Assembly: GCA_041168905.1 (NCBI GenBank)
Contig: JBEEJZ010000203.1
Span: forward strand, 1-8,214
DNA: 8,214 nucleotides
Direction of reading: 5' to 3'
Origin: JBEEJZ01 sp041168905
GTDB lineage: Bacteria > Pseudomonadota > Gammaproteobacteria > Burkholderiales > Burkholderiaceae_C
Numbering within the stretch: position 1 is the first letter of the stretch; every line of letters starts with the position of its first letter. This document shows, in pieces, positions 1 through 7,141 of this stretch. Made by a program: the position numbers and the translations under genes. The notes beneath the pieces were generated by a model. It saw nothing but the letters and a program-made list of their open reading frames with translations. It was not told the DNA's origin and ran no database searches.

Positions 1-790
1 TCACCAGGCTGGTCTGCATGTCCTTCAGCGCATTCAGGAGTTGAGACAGTTCACTGTTACCTTCCACGCTGAACTTCGACGTCAGGTCGCCCGCAGCCAC
101 AGTTTGCGCAATGGATACTGATCGTTGCAGTGGCACCACGATGCTACGAGTGATTGCCAATGCGACGATCACGCACACCACAACTGAGCCTACCAAGATG
201 GCGATAAGCAACATATTGGAGGTCGCGATGCGGTCGCTAGCCAAAGTTTCACTGCTCTCTGCCCGCTTCATGGACAGGCCAACCACCTTATCGATCGCTT
301 CCCGATGGGTCTGATACTGGGCCGTGGCCTTGTCCATTGCAGCCTGTATGGCCGACGCGTTGCCAGACCTGACACCAGGCACCAACTCGTCAAATGCCGT
401 CTTGTAAAAAGCGACGGCAGGCTGGTGGGCCTGGTTCAGCAGGAGGCCTGCCAAGGGTTCTTCCAGTCCCTGCTTTGCCCAGTAGTCGTGGCGTGTGTCG
501 TATTCCCCCTTCAAAACCTTGAGCCGCTCGATCAGTGCGTTTTGCTGTGCTTCATCTTTGCTGGCCTGAAGTTGCAGACTGACCAGGTAAGACTCAATGA
601 CGTACTCTGGCGGGGGCAGTATGTCTGCAATCAGGTCCTTGCTTTGCACGATGCTCTGATAGAGAGGCCCGTTGACCTTGACTTCGTTGACGGTCTTCAA
701 CGACCAGGCGCCATACACACCAAAGCCCATGATGAACAGACCCAGCAGGATCAGAAAGCGAGTCCGGATTTTGAGCTTGTCGAAATTCAT
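1..790 (-). CDS. Methyl-accepting chemotaxis protein, N-terminal part (cut by window edge)
   Basis: This is an inner-membrane chemoreceptor that would sense a periplasmic signal and control the CheA/CheW phosphorelay. Reading on the minus strand from the ATG at 790-788 gives 263 open codons to the edge. The start is MNFDKLKIRTRF, a short basic cytoplasmic tail. Membrane helix 1 spans about residues 11-30. A helical periplasmic domain of about 160 residues follows and includes LPPPEYVIESYLV at 58-70, a motif I recall from many proteobacterial receptors. Membrane helix 2 spans about 193-213 (MLLIAILVGSVVVCVIVALA). A HAMP domain covers about 214-263, with the expected proline (P220) and the AAGDL turn (232-236). 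The methylation helices and signalling tip lie outside the window, so receptor class and completeness cannot be judged. No strong Shine-Dalgarno precedes the ATG, but the hydrophobic pattern begins right after it. The gene is divergent from the gamma-glutamyltransferase gene. The family call is firm; the ligand is unknown. Confidence 0.9.
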   Translation of the reverse strand, partial: MNFDKLKIRTRFLILLGLFIMGFGVYGAWSLKTVNEVKVNGPLYQSIVQSKDLIADILPPPEYVIESYLVSLQLQASKDEAQQNALIERLKVLKGEYDTRHDYWAKQGLEEPLAGLLLNQAHQPAVAFYKTAFDELVPGVRSGNASAIQAAMDKATAQYQTHREAIDKVVGLSMKRAESSETLASDRIATSNMLLIAILVGSVVVCVIVALAITRSIVVPLQRSVSIAQTVAAGDLTSKFSVEGNSELSQLLNALKDMQTSLV

Positions 791-902
791 GGCGGGTAGA
801 TGTTGGTTGATAGTTGGAATGCACCAATGTGGCGCGCCAGCTTACACCAAAGTGGCCTGACTTTGACCCCCGGCGAGATCGACCGCGCCTCATAATCAAA
901 GG
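791..902. promoter_or_regulatory. Divergent intergenic region between chemoreceptor and GGT genes
   Basis: These 112 bp separate two divergently transcribed genes and so should hold a promoter for each. On the plus strand, CATAAT at 891-896 matches five of six bases of a sigma-70 -10 box. Its spacing to the ATG at 903 would put the transcription start on, or within a base or two of, the start codon. TTGACC at 863-868 resembles a -35 box but lies 22 bp upstream of the -10 box, longer than the usual 16-18. On the minus strand I found no convincing sigma-70 or flagellar sigma-28 promoter for the chemoreceptor. Promoter placement is inference from motif matching only. Confidence 0.35.
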
Positions 903-2543
903 ATGTCCTTTGATTTCCACCCCACCCATCCTTACCCCAGCGCCCGATTGCCGGTGTTTGCGCGCAACGTGGTCGCCACCTCACACCCGCTGGCAGCGCA
1001 AGCGGGTTTGCAAATGATGCGGGCGGGGGGCAATGCCGTGGATGCTGCTGTGGCCGCCGCCGCCGTTATGACCGTGGTGGAGCCCGTCAGCAACGGTCTG
1101 GGTAGCGACGCCTTTGCCCAGGTGTGGGATGGGACGACTTTGCATGGCCTGAACGCATCTGGCCGAGCGCCACAGGCCTGGACGCCCGGGTACTTCAAGA
1201 GCAAATACGGAGCGGATGCCCAGCATCCACCCAAGCGTGGTATTGATGCGGTGACTGTGCCGGGGGCCGTCAGTGGCTGGGTGGCACTGAGTCGGCGTTT
1301 TGGCAAACTGCCTTTTGCCGATCTCATGGCGCCGGCTATCGATCTGGCTGAGCGGGGCTATTGGGTGCCGCCTGTAGTTCAACAGAAATGGGCTGCGGCT
1401 GTTGAGGAGCTTTTACCCCAGCCCGGCTTTGCCGATGTGTTTTTGCCCAAGGGTAGGGCACCCCGGGTGGGTGAGTTGTTCACATTTCCAGCTGCCGCCC
1501 GGGCTTTGCGGTCGATCGCCGCCACCAGTGGCGACAGTTTTTACCGGGGCGAGATCGCGGCAGCACTGGTCGCCTTCAGTCGTAGCCTGGGCGGCAGTTT
1601 GACCGCCCAAGACCTGGCCAGTCACCACTGCGAATGGGTTGAGCCCATCTGTCAGAGCTATCGCGGCTACACACTGCACGAAATTCCGCCCAGTGGGCAA
1701 GGAATTGCGGCGCTCATGGCGCTGGGGATGCTGGAAAACTTTGACCTTGCTGACCTGCCGGTCGATGGCGTGGCCTCGCAGCACCTGCAAATCGAGGCCA
1801 TGAAACTGGCATTTGCCGACGTGTACCGGTACGTGGCCGACCCTGCTTCCATGACCATAGGCGTTGACCAGTTGCTCGACGCCAACTATCTGGCCTCTCG
1901 AGCCCGGCTCATCGATGCCCACAAGGCGCAGCACTTTGGTGCGGGTAACCCGGCCAAGGGCGGCACCATCTACCTGACGGCTGCGGACGAGCAAGGCATG
2001 ATGGTCAGCTTCATTCAAAGCAATTACATGGGCTTTGGCTCGGGCTGCGTGGAGCCCACCTTCGGCATCAGCCTGCAAAACCGGGGGCACGGCTTTCATC
2101 TCGATGCCGCAGGTGCCAACCCTGCCAATGTGGTGGCTCCGGGTAAAAGACCTTTTCACACCATCATCCCCGGGTTTCTCAGTCGCGACGGTCAGCCCGT
2201 GATGAGTTTTGGGGTGATGGGTGCCAATATGCAGCCGCAGGGCCATGTGCAAACCCTGGTGCGCATGCTGGACTACCGCCAGAACCCGCAGGCCGCCTGT
2301 GATGCCCCGCGCTGGCGCTTCAATAGCGGGCTGGATCTGAACGTGGAGGCCGGTATGGCCGGCGCCACGGTGCAGGGCCTTGCCAATCTGGGGCATCGTC
2401 TGCAGGTTATCCAAGACCCCTATCAGGACTTTGGTGCCGGGCAGTTCATCTGGCGTTTGGCTGATGATCAGGCCGGGCCGGGTTCCCTGGGCTACGTGGC
2501 AGCCAGCGACCCACGGCGCGATGGGCAGGCCGTGGGTTATTGA
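903..2543 (+). CDS. Gamma-glutamyltransferase-family Ntn hydrolase
   Basis: The 546-residue product belongs to the family (peptidase T3) whose proenzyme cleaves itself and then uses the new N-terminal threonine to hydrolyse or transfer gamma-glutamyl or related amide groups. The motif AGGNAVDAAVA at 41-51 is a family hallmark. The expected self-cleavage site is KGG/T, giving Thr355 as nucleophile in TIYLTAAD. VMGANMQPQGHVQ at 438-450 is the glycine-rich segment in the form seen in the YwrD-like/acylase branch. The C-terminus has the usual ASDPRRDG (534-541). The length is typical. No signal peptide is visible, so the enzyme is probably cytoplasmic, unlike periplasmic E. coli GGT. The residues corresponding by eye to E. 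coli Asp433 (H397/G398) and to the PLSSM loop (RPFHTIIP, 416-423) differ, so the substrate may not be glutathione. The ATG at 903 fits the family N-terminus (YPSARLPVFARNVVATSHPLA-type) but lacks a well-spaced ribosome site. The stop abuts the transporter gene. Confidence 0.93.
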   Translation: MSFDFHPTHPYPSARLPVFARNVVATSHPLAAQAGLQMMRAGGNAVDAAVAAAAVMTVVEPVSNGLGSDAFAQVWDGTTLHGLNASGRAPQAWTPGYFKSKYGADAQHPPKRGIDAVTVPGAVSGWVALSRRFGKLPFADLMAPAIDLAERGYWVPPVVQQKWAAAVEELLPQPGFADVFLPKGRAPRVGELFTFPAAARALRSIAATSGDSFYRGEIAAALVAFSRSLGGSLTAQDLASHHCEWVEPICQSYRGYTLHEIPPSGQGIAALMALGMLENFDLADLPVDGVASQHLQIEAMKLAFADVYRYVADPASMTIGVDQLLDANYLASRARLIDAHKAQHFGAGNPAKGGTIYLTAADEQGMMVSFIQSNYMGFGSGCVEPTFGISLQNRGHGFHLDAAGANPANVVAPGKRPFHTIIPGFLSRDGQPVMSFGVMGANMQPQGHVQTLVRMLDYRQNPQAACDAPRWRFNSGLDLNVEAGMAGATVQGLANLGHRLQVIQDPYQDFGAGQFIWRLADDQAGPGSLGYVAASDPRRDGQAVGY

Positions 2544-3482
2544 ATGACCCAACACCACAAACACCTGGCCTCGGGGCTGCTGATCGCAGCCTTGGGGGCG
2601 ATTGCCTTCAGCGGCAAAGCCATCATCGTCAAGCTGGCTTATCGGTATGGGGTCGACGCGGTCACGCTCATCATGTACCGCATGCTGTTTGCCTTGCCCG
2701 TCTTCCTGGCCATGGCCTGGTGGGCCAGCCGGGGGCAACCTGCCTTGTCGCGCAAAGACTGGCTAGGCGTGCTGTGGTTGGGTACCACGGGCTATTACCT
2801 GGCCAGTTTTCTGGACTTTGCGGGGCTGGCTTACGTCAGCGCCTCGCTCGAACGGTTGGTGCTGTACCTGAACCCCACCCTGGTTGTTTTGCTGGGCTGG
2901 TTGCTGTATCAGCGCCACATCAGCCGTGGCCAAGTCGCTGGCATGGCAATCAGCTACGCGGGTGTGCTGGTGGTGTTTGGGCACGAGGTCAATTTGCAAG
3001 GTGGCGATGCCGCGTGGGGCACCTTGCTGGTTTTCTTGAGCGCTGTGAGCTATGCCATCTATTTGTCTTACAGCGGTGAGATGGTGCAAAAGCTGGGCTC
3101 GTTGCGTCTGGTCGGCCTGGCTACCAGTGTGGCCTGCGTGTTGTGCATCGGACAATTTGTGTTGCTGCGTCCGTTGTCGGCTGCACAGGTGGCGCCCGAG
3201 GTGCTGGGTTTGTCGGTGCTGAATGCGACCCTGTGCACTGTAGTGCCAGTGCTTTTGGTCATGATGGCCATCGAACGTGTGGGTGCCGGCCTCACCGCTC
3301 AGGTGGGCATGGTGGGCCCTATTTCCACCATCCTGATGGGCGTTTGGATTTTGGGGGAGCCGTTTACCGGCTGGATCCTGGTCGGCACTGCGCTGGTCAT
3401 GGCGGGTATTTATCTGTTCAGCCAGTCTGCGCGCTGGGCGAAATTGAGCCAAGTCAAGAATTTGGCATCCGCGTCCAAGTAA
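2544..3482 (+). CDS. EamA/DMT-superfamily transporter
   Basis: The 312-residue inner-membrane protein belongs to the drug/metabolite transporter superfamily (EamA, formerly DUF6). It consists of two homologous halves of about five helices each, roughly residues 10-145 and 155-293, ending in a short basic cytoplasmic tail. Characteristic segments are ASLERLVLYLNPTLVVLLGW at 100-119 at the end of the first half and GPISTILMGVWILGEPFTGW at 258-277 in the second. These are the places where the family carries its conserved proline and GE(P/R) signatures. Members export or exchange amino acids, nucleobases or other small metabolites; the substrate cannot be told from sequence. The ATG follows the GGT stop codon with no gap (TGA-ATG), implying translational coupling and perhaps a shared substrate or product. 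No strong ribosome site of its own is seen. The family call is secure; the metabolic role is inference. Confidence 0.93.
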   Translation: MTQHHKHLASGLLIAALGAIAFSGKAIIVKLAYRYGVDAVTLIMYRMLFALPVFLAMAWWASRGQPALSRKDWLGVLWLGTTGYYLASFLDFAGLAYVSASLERLVLYLNPTLVVLLGWLLYQRHISRGQVAGMAISYAGVLVVFGHEVNLQGGDAAWGTLLVFLSAVSYAIYLSYSGEMVQKLGSLRLVGLATSVACVLCIGQFVLLRPLSAAQVAPEVLGLSVLNATLCTVVPVLLVMMAIERVGAGLTAQVGMVGPISTILMGVWILGEPFTGWILVGTALVMAGIYLFSQSARWAKLSQVKNLASASK

Positions 3483-3559
3483 TTGCCAGAGGCATGGGCC
3501 TGCGCCGCCGCCCTTTGCTAAACTGATTTCTTACCAAACATTACATAACCAGGGTGCGC
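3483..3559 (+). promoter_or_regulatory. Likely promoter/leader of the type I secretion operon
   Basis: This 77-bp gap is the only one of its size on the plus strand before the secretion genes. From about 3514 it turns AT-rich compared with its surroundings, as expected for a promoter. Candidate elements are TAAACT (3519-3524) and TACATA (3542-3547), both partial -10 matches. Neither has a good -35 box at normal spacing: TTGCTA at 3515-3520 is 21 bp from TACATA. A short GGGC/GCCC stem (3496-3499 with 3510-3513) followed by TTT could be a very weak terminator for the upstream unit. A start site is not resolved. Confidence 0.3.
3551..3554 (+). promoter_or_regulatory. Ribosome binding site deciding the ABC transporter start
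   Basis: AGGG lies five bases before the ATG at 3560. The in-frame GTG at 3554 overlaps the last G of this site, so it could not use it. This favours ATG 3560 as the start over the two-codon-longer GTG reading. Confidence 0.6.
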
Positions 3560-5719
3560 ATGATCGATACGGATGGTCAGTCTGCCAAGGTGGCGTCGGT
3601 GCCGCAACCAGACGAATTGCTGGCCTGCTTGCTGATTGTTGCTCGCTCGCATGGCGAGGTTGCCACGCGTGAGAGCGTCATGTCCGGCCTGCCCACCGAC
3701 AAGCAGCGCCTGAGTCCGGCCTTGTTTGAACGCGCAGCGCGGCGTGCCAACCTCAGCAGCCATTTCGCCAGCGTGGAGCTCAGGCAGGTCAAAGCAGCGC
3801 TCCTGCCGGCTATCGTGCTGCTGGAAGGCGAGCGAGCCTGCGTGCTGCTGGGCTACAGTGACGACGGGTTACAGGCGCGTGTGGTCTACCCCGAGCTGGC
3901 CGACGCGCCGGTCATGGTGCCTCTTGCGGACCTGGAAGCGGATTTTTCTGGGGACGTGATTTATGCCCAGCCCAGCCATCGCTACGATGCTCGCACACCA
4001 CAGGTGCGTGCCGGTCGTCACGGCCATTGGTTTTGGGGGGTGATGGCGCAAAGCCGCCGCCTGTACCGCGACGTGCTGTTGGCAGCCCTGCTGGCCAACC
4101 TGTTCGCACTGGGCATGCCCATGTTCACCATGAACGTATACGACCGCGTGGTGCCCAATCAGGCTTTTGAGACCCTCTGGGTGCTTTCGCTGGGCTTGAT
4201 CATCATGCTGGTCAGTGACCTGGTTCTGCGCACCATGCGCGGGCGCTTTGTCGATTTGGCGAGCAGCCGGGCTGACGTGAAGTTGTCCGCCTTCATCATG
4301 GAGCGGGTGCTGGGCACGCGTATGGAGCAGCGCCCGGCGTCTGCGGGCTCGTTCGCATCCAACCTTCGGGCGTTTGAGTCGGTGCGCGATTTCATCGGCT
4401 CGGCCACCGTGGTGGCTTTCATCGACTTGCCCTTTGCCATTATTTTCTTGCTGGTCATCGGCTGGATCAGCTGGTACATGCTGATTCCTTTGTTGGTGGG
4501 GGCCGTCGTCATGGTGCTGTATGCCTTGGCAGTGCAGGGTCGCATGCATGAACTGGCCGAAACCACTTACCGTGCCGGTGCTCAGCGCAACGCCACCCTG
4601 ATTGAAGGTCTGGTGGGCTTCGAGACCATCAAGGCGCTAGCTGCCGAATCGCCCATCCAGCGCAAATGGGAGCAAAGTGCTGCCTTGCTGGCCCGGGTGG
4701 GCGCGCAGCTCAGGCTCTTGTCCAGCACGGCCAGCAGCACTTCGGCGTTTGTGCAGCAACTCATCAATGTGGTGATTGTGATTGTGGGTGTTTACCTGAT
4801 TTCGGAGCGGGAGCTCACCATGGGTGCGCTGATCGCCTGCACCATGCTGGCCTCGCGCGCCATGGCGCCTGTCGGGCAGGTGGCGGGTCTGCTGGTGCAG
4901 TACCACACCGCATCGACGGCGCTCACTTCGCTCAACGAAATGATGAAACGCGAGGTGGAGCGGCCCGATGACACCACCTTCATCAGCCGTGGCCGTATCA
5001 AGGGTGCGATTGAGTTTCGGGATGTGACCTTTAGCTATCCCGGTCAGACCCAGCCCTCGGTGCGTAACCTGTCGTTCACACTTCGGCCCGGCGAAAAAGT
5101 GGCCATTCTGGGCCGTATCGGATCGGGCAAAACCACGCTGGAAAAACTCATTTTGGGCTTGTACCGGCCGACCGAGGGCGCTGTGCTGGTAGACGGCATC
5201 GACCTACGGCAGCTGGACCCCGCAGAGCTGCGCCGGCAGATTGGCTATGTGCAGCAAGATGTGATGCTGTTTTATGGCTCCCTGCGTGACAACATCACCC
5301 TGGGCGCGCCGATGGCGACCGATGCCGATGTGATCAAGGCGGCAGAGATGGGCGGCATTTTGGGCCTGGTCAACCAGCACCCCCAGGGATTTGACATGCT
5401 GATTGGCGAACGGGGCGAGTCGCTGTCCGGTGGGCAACGCCAGGGCGTGGCCATTGCCAGGGCGGTTATCAACGACCCGTCCATCCTGTTGCTCGACGAG
5501 CCCACCTCATCCATGGATCACTCCAGTGAAGAAGACATCAAGCGCAGGCTGGCCGAGTTTGCGAAGGACAAAACCGTGGTCCTGGTCAGCCACCGCACCT
5601 CGCTGCTGGAACTGGCCGACCGCATCATCGTGATGGACGGCGGGCGCATCATGGCGGACGGGCCCAAGGAGCAGGTGGTGACCGCCCTGCGCCAGGGTCG
5701 CATCGGAAAGGCTGCATGA
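3560..5719 (+). CDS. Type I secretion ABC transporter, LapB/LssB type
   Basis: The 719-residue inner-membrane ATPase is the energising component of a type I secretion system. It forms a channel with the HlyD-like protein and a TolC-like pore. Order of parts: an N-terminal C39-peptidase-like domain (about 15-140), a membrane domain with about six helices (about 165-445), and an ATPase domain (about 480-715). The N-terminal domain lacks the catalytic pattern. C23 in ACLLIVARSHG sits about four residues out of register with the DCG motif of active C39 enzymes, and the region expected to carry the catalytic histidine reads ERACVLLGY. It is therefore a substrate-docking rather than a cleaving domain, as in HlyB/LapB-like transporters. 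ATPase motifs are complete: Walker A GRIGSGKTT (518-526), signature LSGGQ (622-626), Walker B ILLLDEP with D646-E647, and switch histidine H678. Family resemblance points to large repeat or RTX adhesins as substrate; none is in the window. It overlaps the next gene by 4 bp (ATGA). The exact substrate is unknown. Confidence 0.95.
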   Translation: MIDTDGQSAKVASVPQPDELLACLLIVARSHGEVATRESVMSGLPTDKQRLSPALFERAARRANLSSHFASVELRQVKAALLPAIVLLEGERACVLLGYSDDGLQARVVYPELADAPVMVPLADLEADFSGDVIYAQPSHRYDARTPQVRAGRHGHWFWGVMAQSRRLYRDVLLAALLANLFALGMPMFTMNVYDRVVPNQAFETLWVLSLGLIIMLVSDLVLRTMRGRFVDLASSRADVKLSAFIMERVLGTRMEQRPASAGSFASNLRAFESVRDFIGSATVVAFIDLPFAIIFLLVIGWISWYMLIPLLVGAVVMVLYALAVQGRMHELAETTYRAGAQRNATLIEGLVGFETIKALAAESPIQRKWEQSAALLARVGAQLRLLSSTASSTSAFVQQLINVVIVIVGVYLISERELTMGALIACTMLASRAMAPVGQVAGLLVQYHTASTALTSLNEMMKREVERPDDTTFISRGRIKGAIEFRDVTFSYPGQTQPSVRNLSFTLRPGEKVAILGRIGSGKTTLEKLILGLYRPTEGAVLVDGIDLRQLDPAELRRQIGYVQQDVMLFYGSLRDNITLGAPMATDADVIKAAEMGGILGLVNQHPQGFDMLIGERGESLSGGQRQGVAIARAVINDPSILLLDEPTSSMDHSSEEDIKRRLAEFAKDKTVVLVSHRTSLLELADRIIVMDGGRIMADGPKEQVVTALRQGRIGKAA
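5705..5711 (+). promoter_or_regulatory. Ribosome binding site for the HlyD-family gene
   Basis: GGAAAGG lies inside the end of the ABC transporter gene, four bases before ATG 5716 and seven before ATG 5719. The two adjacent ATG codons differ by one methionine. The spacing slightly favours the second, which would overlap the upstream TGA by one base instead of four. Confidence 0.5.
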
Positions 5720-7134
5720 TGGCGTGGTTGGGAGAAAAATCATTTGAGCGCATCGGACGGGGTGTTGAGCGCAGTTCCAAGTTGAGTAACGCCACCTTGG
5801 GTCAGGTGGTGCGCAGACTGACACCTACCGACGAAGCGCAGCAGACCGGCTGGGCGGGCGAATCCGACTGGGCCAAGTTGCAGCAGGAGCCCTTGCGTGC
5901 CCGTCGGCTCCTGTACATCGCCACCGCCATGGTGCTGGTGATGGTGGTGTGGGCTGCTTTTGCCGAAATTGATGAGGTCACACGTGGCGAAGCCCGCGTA
6001 GTGCCCACCTCGCAAGTGCAAATCGTGCAAAGCGTGGATGGCGGCGTGGTGGAACTGCTGGCGGTGAAAGAGGGCGACATTGTCGAAGCCGGCCAGCTGC
6101 TGTTGCGCGTCGATCCCACCCGCTTTGTCTCCAACCTGCAGGAAAGCAAGGTGGGGCAACAGGCATTGCAGGCCAAGGCCTTGCGCCTGGAGGCCCTGAC
6201 TCGCGGCACCCCCTTCAAGCCCAGCGCCCAGTTGATGAAAGAAGCGCCAGAAGTGGTTGCCCAGGAAATGCGTCTGTATGACTCGCGCCTGGCAGAGATC
6301 AATGCCCAGATCGGCATCTCGCAAAACCAGCTCAGCCAGCGTCAGCAAGAGCTTAACGAGGTACGGGCCCGCAAGGAGCAGGCGGAGCGGGGGCTGGAAC
6401 TGATGACCAAGGAGTTGAACGCGACGCGTCCCATGATCGCCAGCGGCGCGGTGTCGGAGGTCGAGGTGCTGCGGTTGGAGCGTGAGGTGGTCCGCCTGCG
6501 CGGTGATCGGGATCAGTCCATTGCTCAAATCTCCCGCGTACAGTCCGCCATCCAGGAGGCTACCCGCAAGATCGAGGAGGTGCGCCTGACGAGCCGTAAC
6601 CAGATGAGTGCCGAGTTGTCGGAGACCATGAGCAAGCTGGCCAGCCTGTCGCAAGGCGGGGTTGCGCTGGAAGACAAGGTCAAGCACGCCGAGATCAAGT
6701 CGCCCATGCGGGGCACCGTGAAGCGCTTGTTGGTCAACACCCTGGGTGCAGTGGTGCAGCCCGGCAAAGAGGTGGTCGAGATCGTGCCGCTGGATGACAC
6801 TCTCATCCTTGAGGCCCTGATCGTTCCCAAGGACATCGCCTTTTTGCGCCCAGGTCAGGCCGCCATGGTCAAGTTCACGGCTTACGACTTTTCGATTTAT
6901 GGTGGCCTGGAAGCTGACCTGTATTACATCGCCTCAGACTCGGTGGTCGATGAAAAAGGCAACGCGTTTTACAGCGTGCGGGTGCGTACCCACAAACCCA
7001 GCCTGGGGCCCAACTTGCCCATCATTCCCGGCATGGTGGCCCAGGTCGATATCCTGACTGGCAAGAAGACCGTGCTGTCTTATCTTCTCAAGCCCGTGCT
7101 GCGCGCCAAGGCCAACGCCATGAGTGAGCGGTGA
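5716..7134 (+). CDS. Type I secretion membrane fusion protein, HlyD/LapC family
   Basis: The 472-residue periplasmic adaptor would link the ABC transporter to a TolC-like outer-membrane channel. It has a cytoplasmic N-terminal tail of about 64 residues and one membrane helix at about 65-83 (LLYIATAMVLVMVVWAAFA). The first lipoyl/barrel half covers about 98-134 (QIVQSVDGGVVELLAVKEGD). A long glutamine- and glutamate-rich coiled coil spans about 140-313. The second lipoyl half follows (AEIKSPMRGTVKRLLVNTLG, 325-344), then a beta-barrel ending in the family-typical IPGMVAQVDILTGKKTVLSYLLKP (437-460). Length and order match the HlyD/LapC family. Several ATG choices exist at the start (5716 or 5719), changing only one residue. 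Its translation is coupled to the transporter by the 4-bp overlap. The pairing with an LssB-type transporter confirms the system type. No TolC homologue follows within the window. Confidence 0.95.
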   Translation: MMAWLGEKSFERIGRGVERSSKLSNATLGQVVRRLTPTDEAQQTGWAGESDWAKLQQEPLRARRLLYIATAMVLVMVVWAAFAEIDEVTRGEARVVPTSQVQIVQSVDGGVVELLAVKEGDIVEAGQLLLRVDPTRFVSNLQESKVGQQALQAKALRLEALTRGTPFKPSAQLMKEAPEVVAQEMRLYDSRLAEINAQIGISQNQLSQRQQELNEVRARKEQAERGLELMTKELNATRPMIASGAVSEVEVLRLEREVVRLRGDRDQSIAQISRVQSAIQEATRKIEEVRLTSRNQMSAELSETMSKLASLSQGGVALEDKVKHAEIKSPMRGTVKRLLVNTLGAVVQPGKEVVEIVPLDDTLILEALIVPKDIAFLRPGQAAMVKFTAYDFSIYGGLEADLYYIASDSVVDEKGNAFYSVRVRTHKPSLGPNLPIIPGMVAQVDILTGKKTVLSYLLKPVLRAKANAMSER

Positions 7135-7141
7135 TTCAGCG

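Noticed and set aside
305..799. 164-codon open frame on the plus strand at the left end
   Set aside because: It is antisense to the chemoreceptor, whose membrane helices and HAMP domain are unmistakable. The plus-strand product has no coherent domain.
791..902. Flagellar sigma-28 promoter for the chemoreceptor
   Set aside because: No segment on the minus strand matches TAAA followed at about 15 bases by GCCGATAA well enough to report.
1413..2738. 441-codon open frame on the minus strand opposite the GGT-family gene
   Set aside because: It lies wholly antisense to a clear enzyme gene and runs into the transporter gene. Its product is a low-complexity His/Gln/Gly-rich sequence with no recognisable domain, typical of an antisense shadow in GC-rich coding DNA.
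2540..3079. 179-codon plus-strand frame overlapping the start of the transporter gene
   Set aside because: It is a frame-shifted reading of the EamA gene, rich in Arg/Gly/His/Cys, while the 2544 frame gives a clean ten-helix protein.
3554..3559. GTG start for the ABC transporter
   Set aside because: It overlaps the AGGG ribosome site that correctly serves ATG 3560, and adds only two residues.
5740..6687. 315-codon open frame on the minus strand opposite the HlyD-family gene
   Set aside because: It is Leu/Gln/His-rich with no domain pattern and is explained by the third-position GC bias of the opposite-strand gene.
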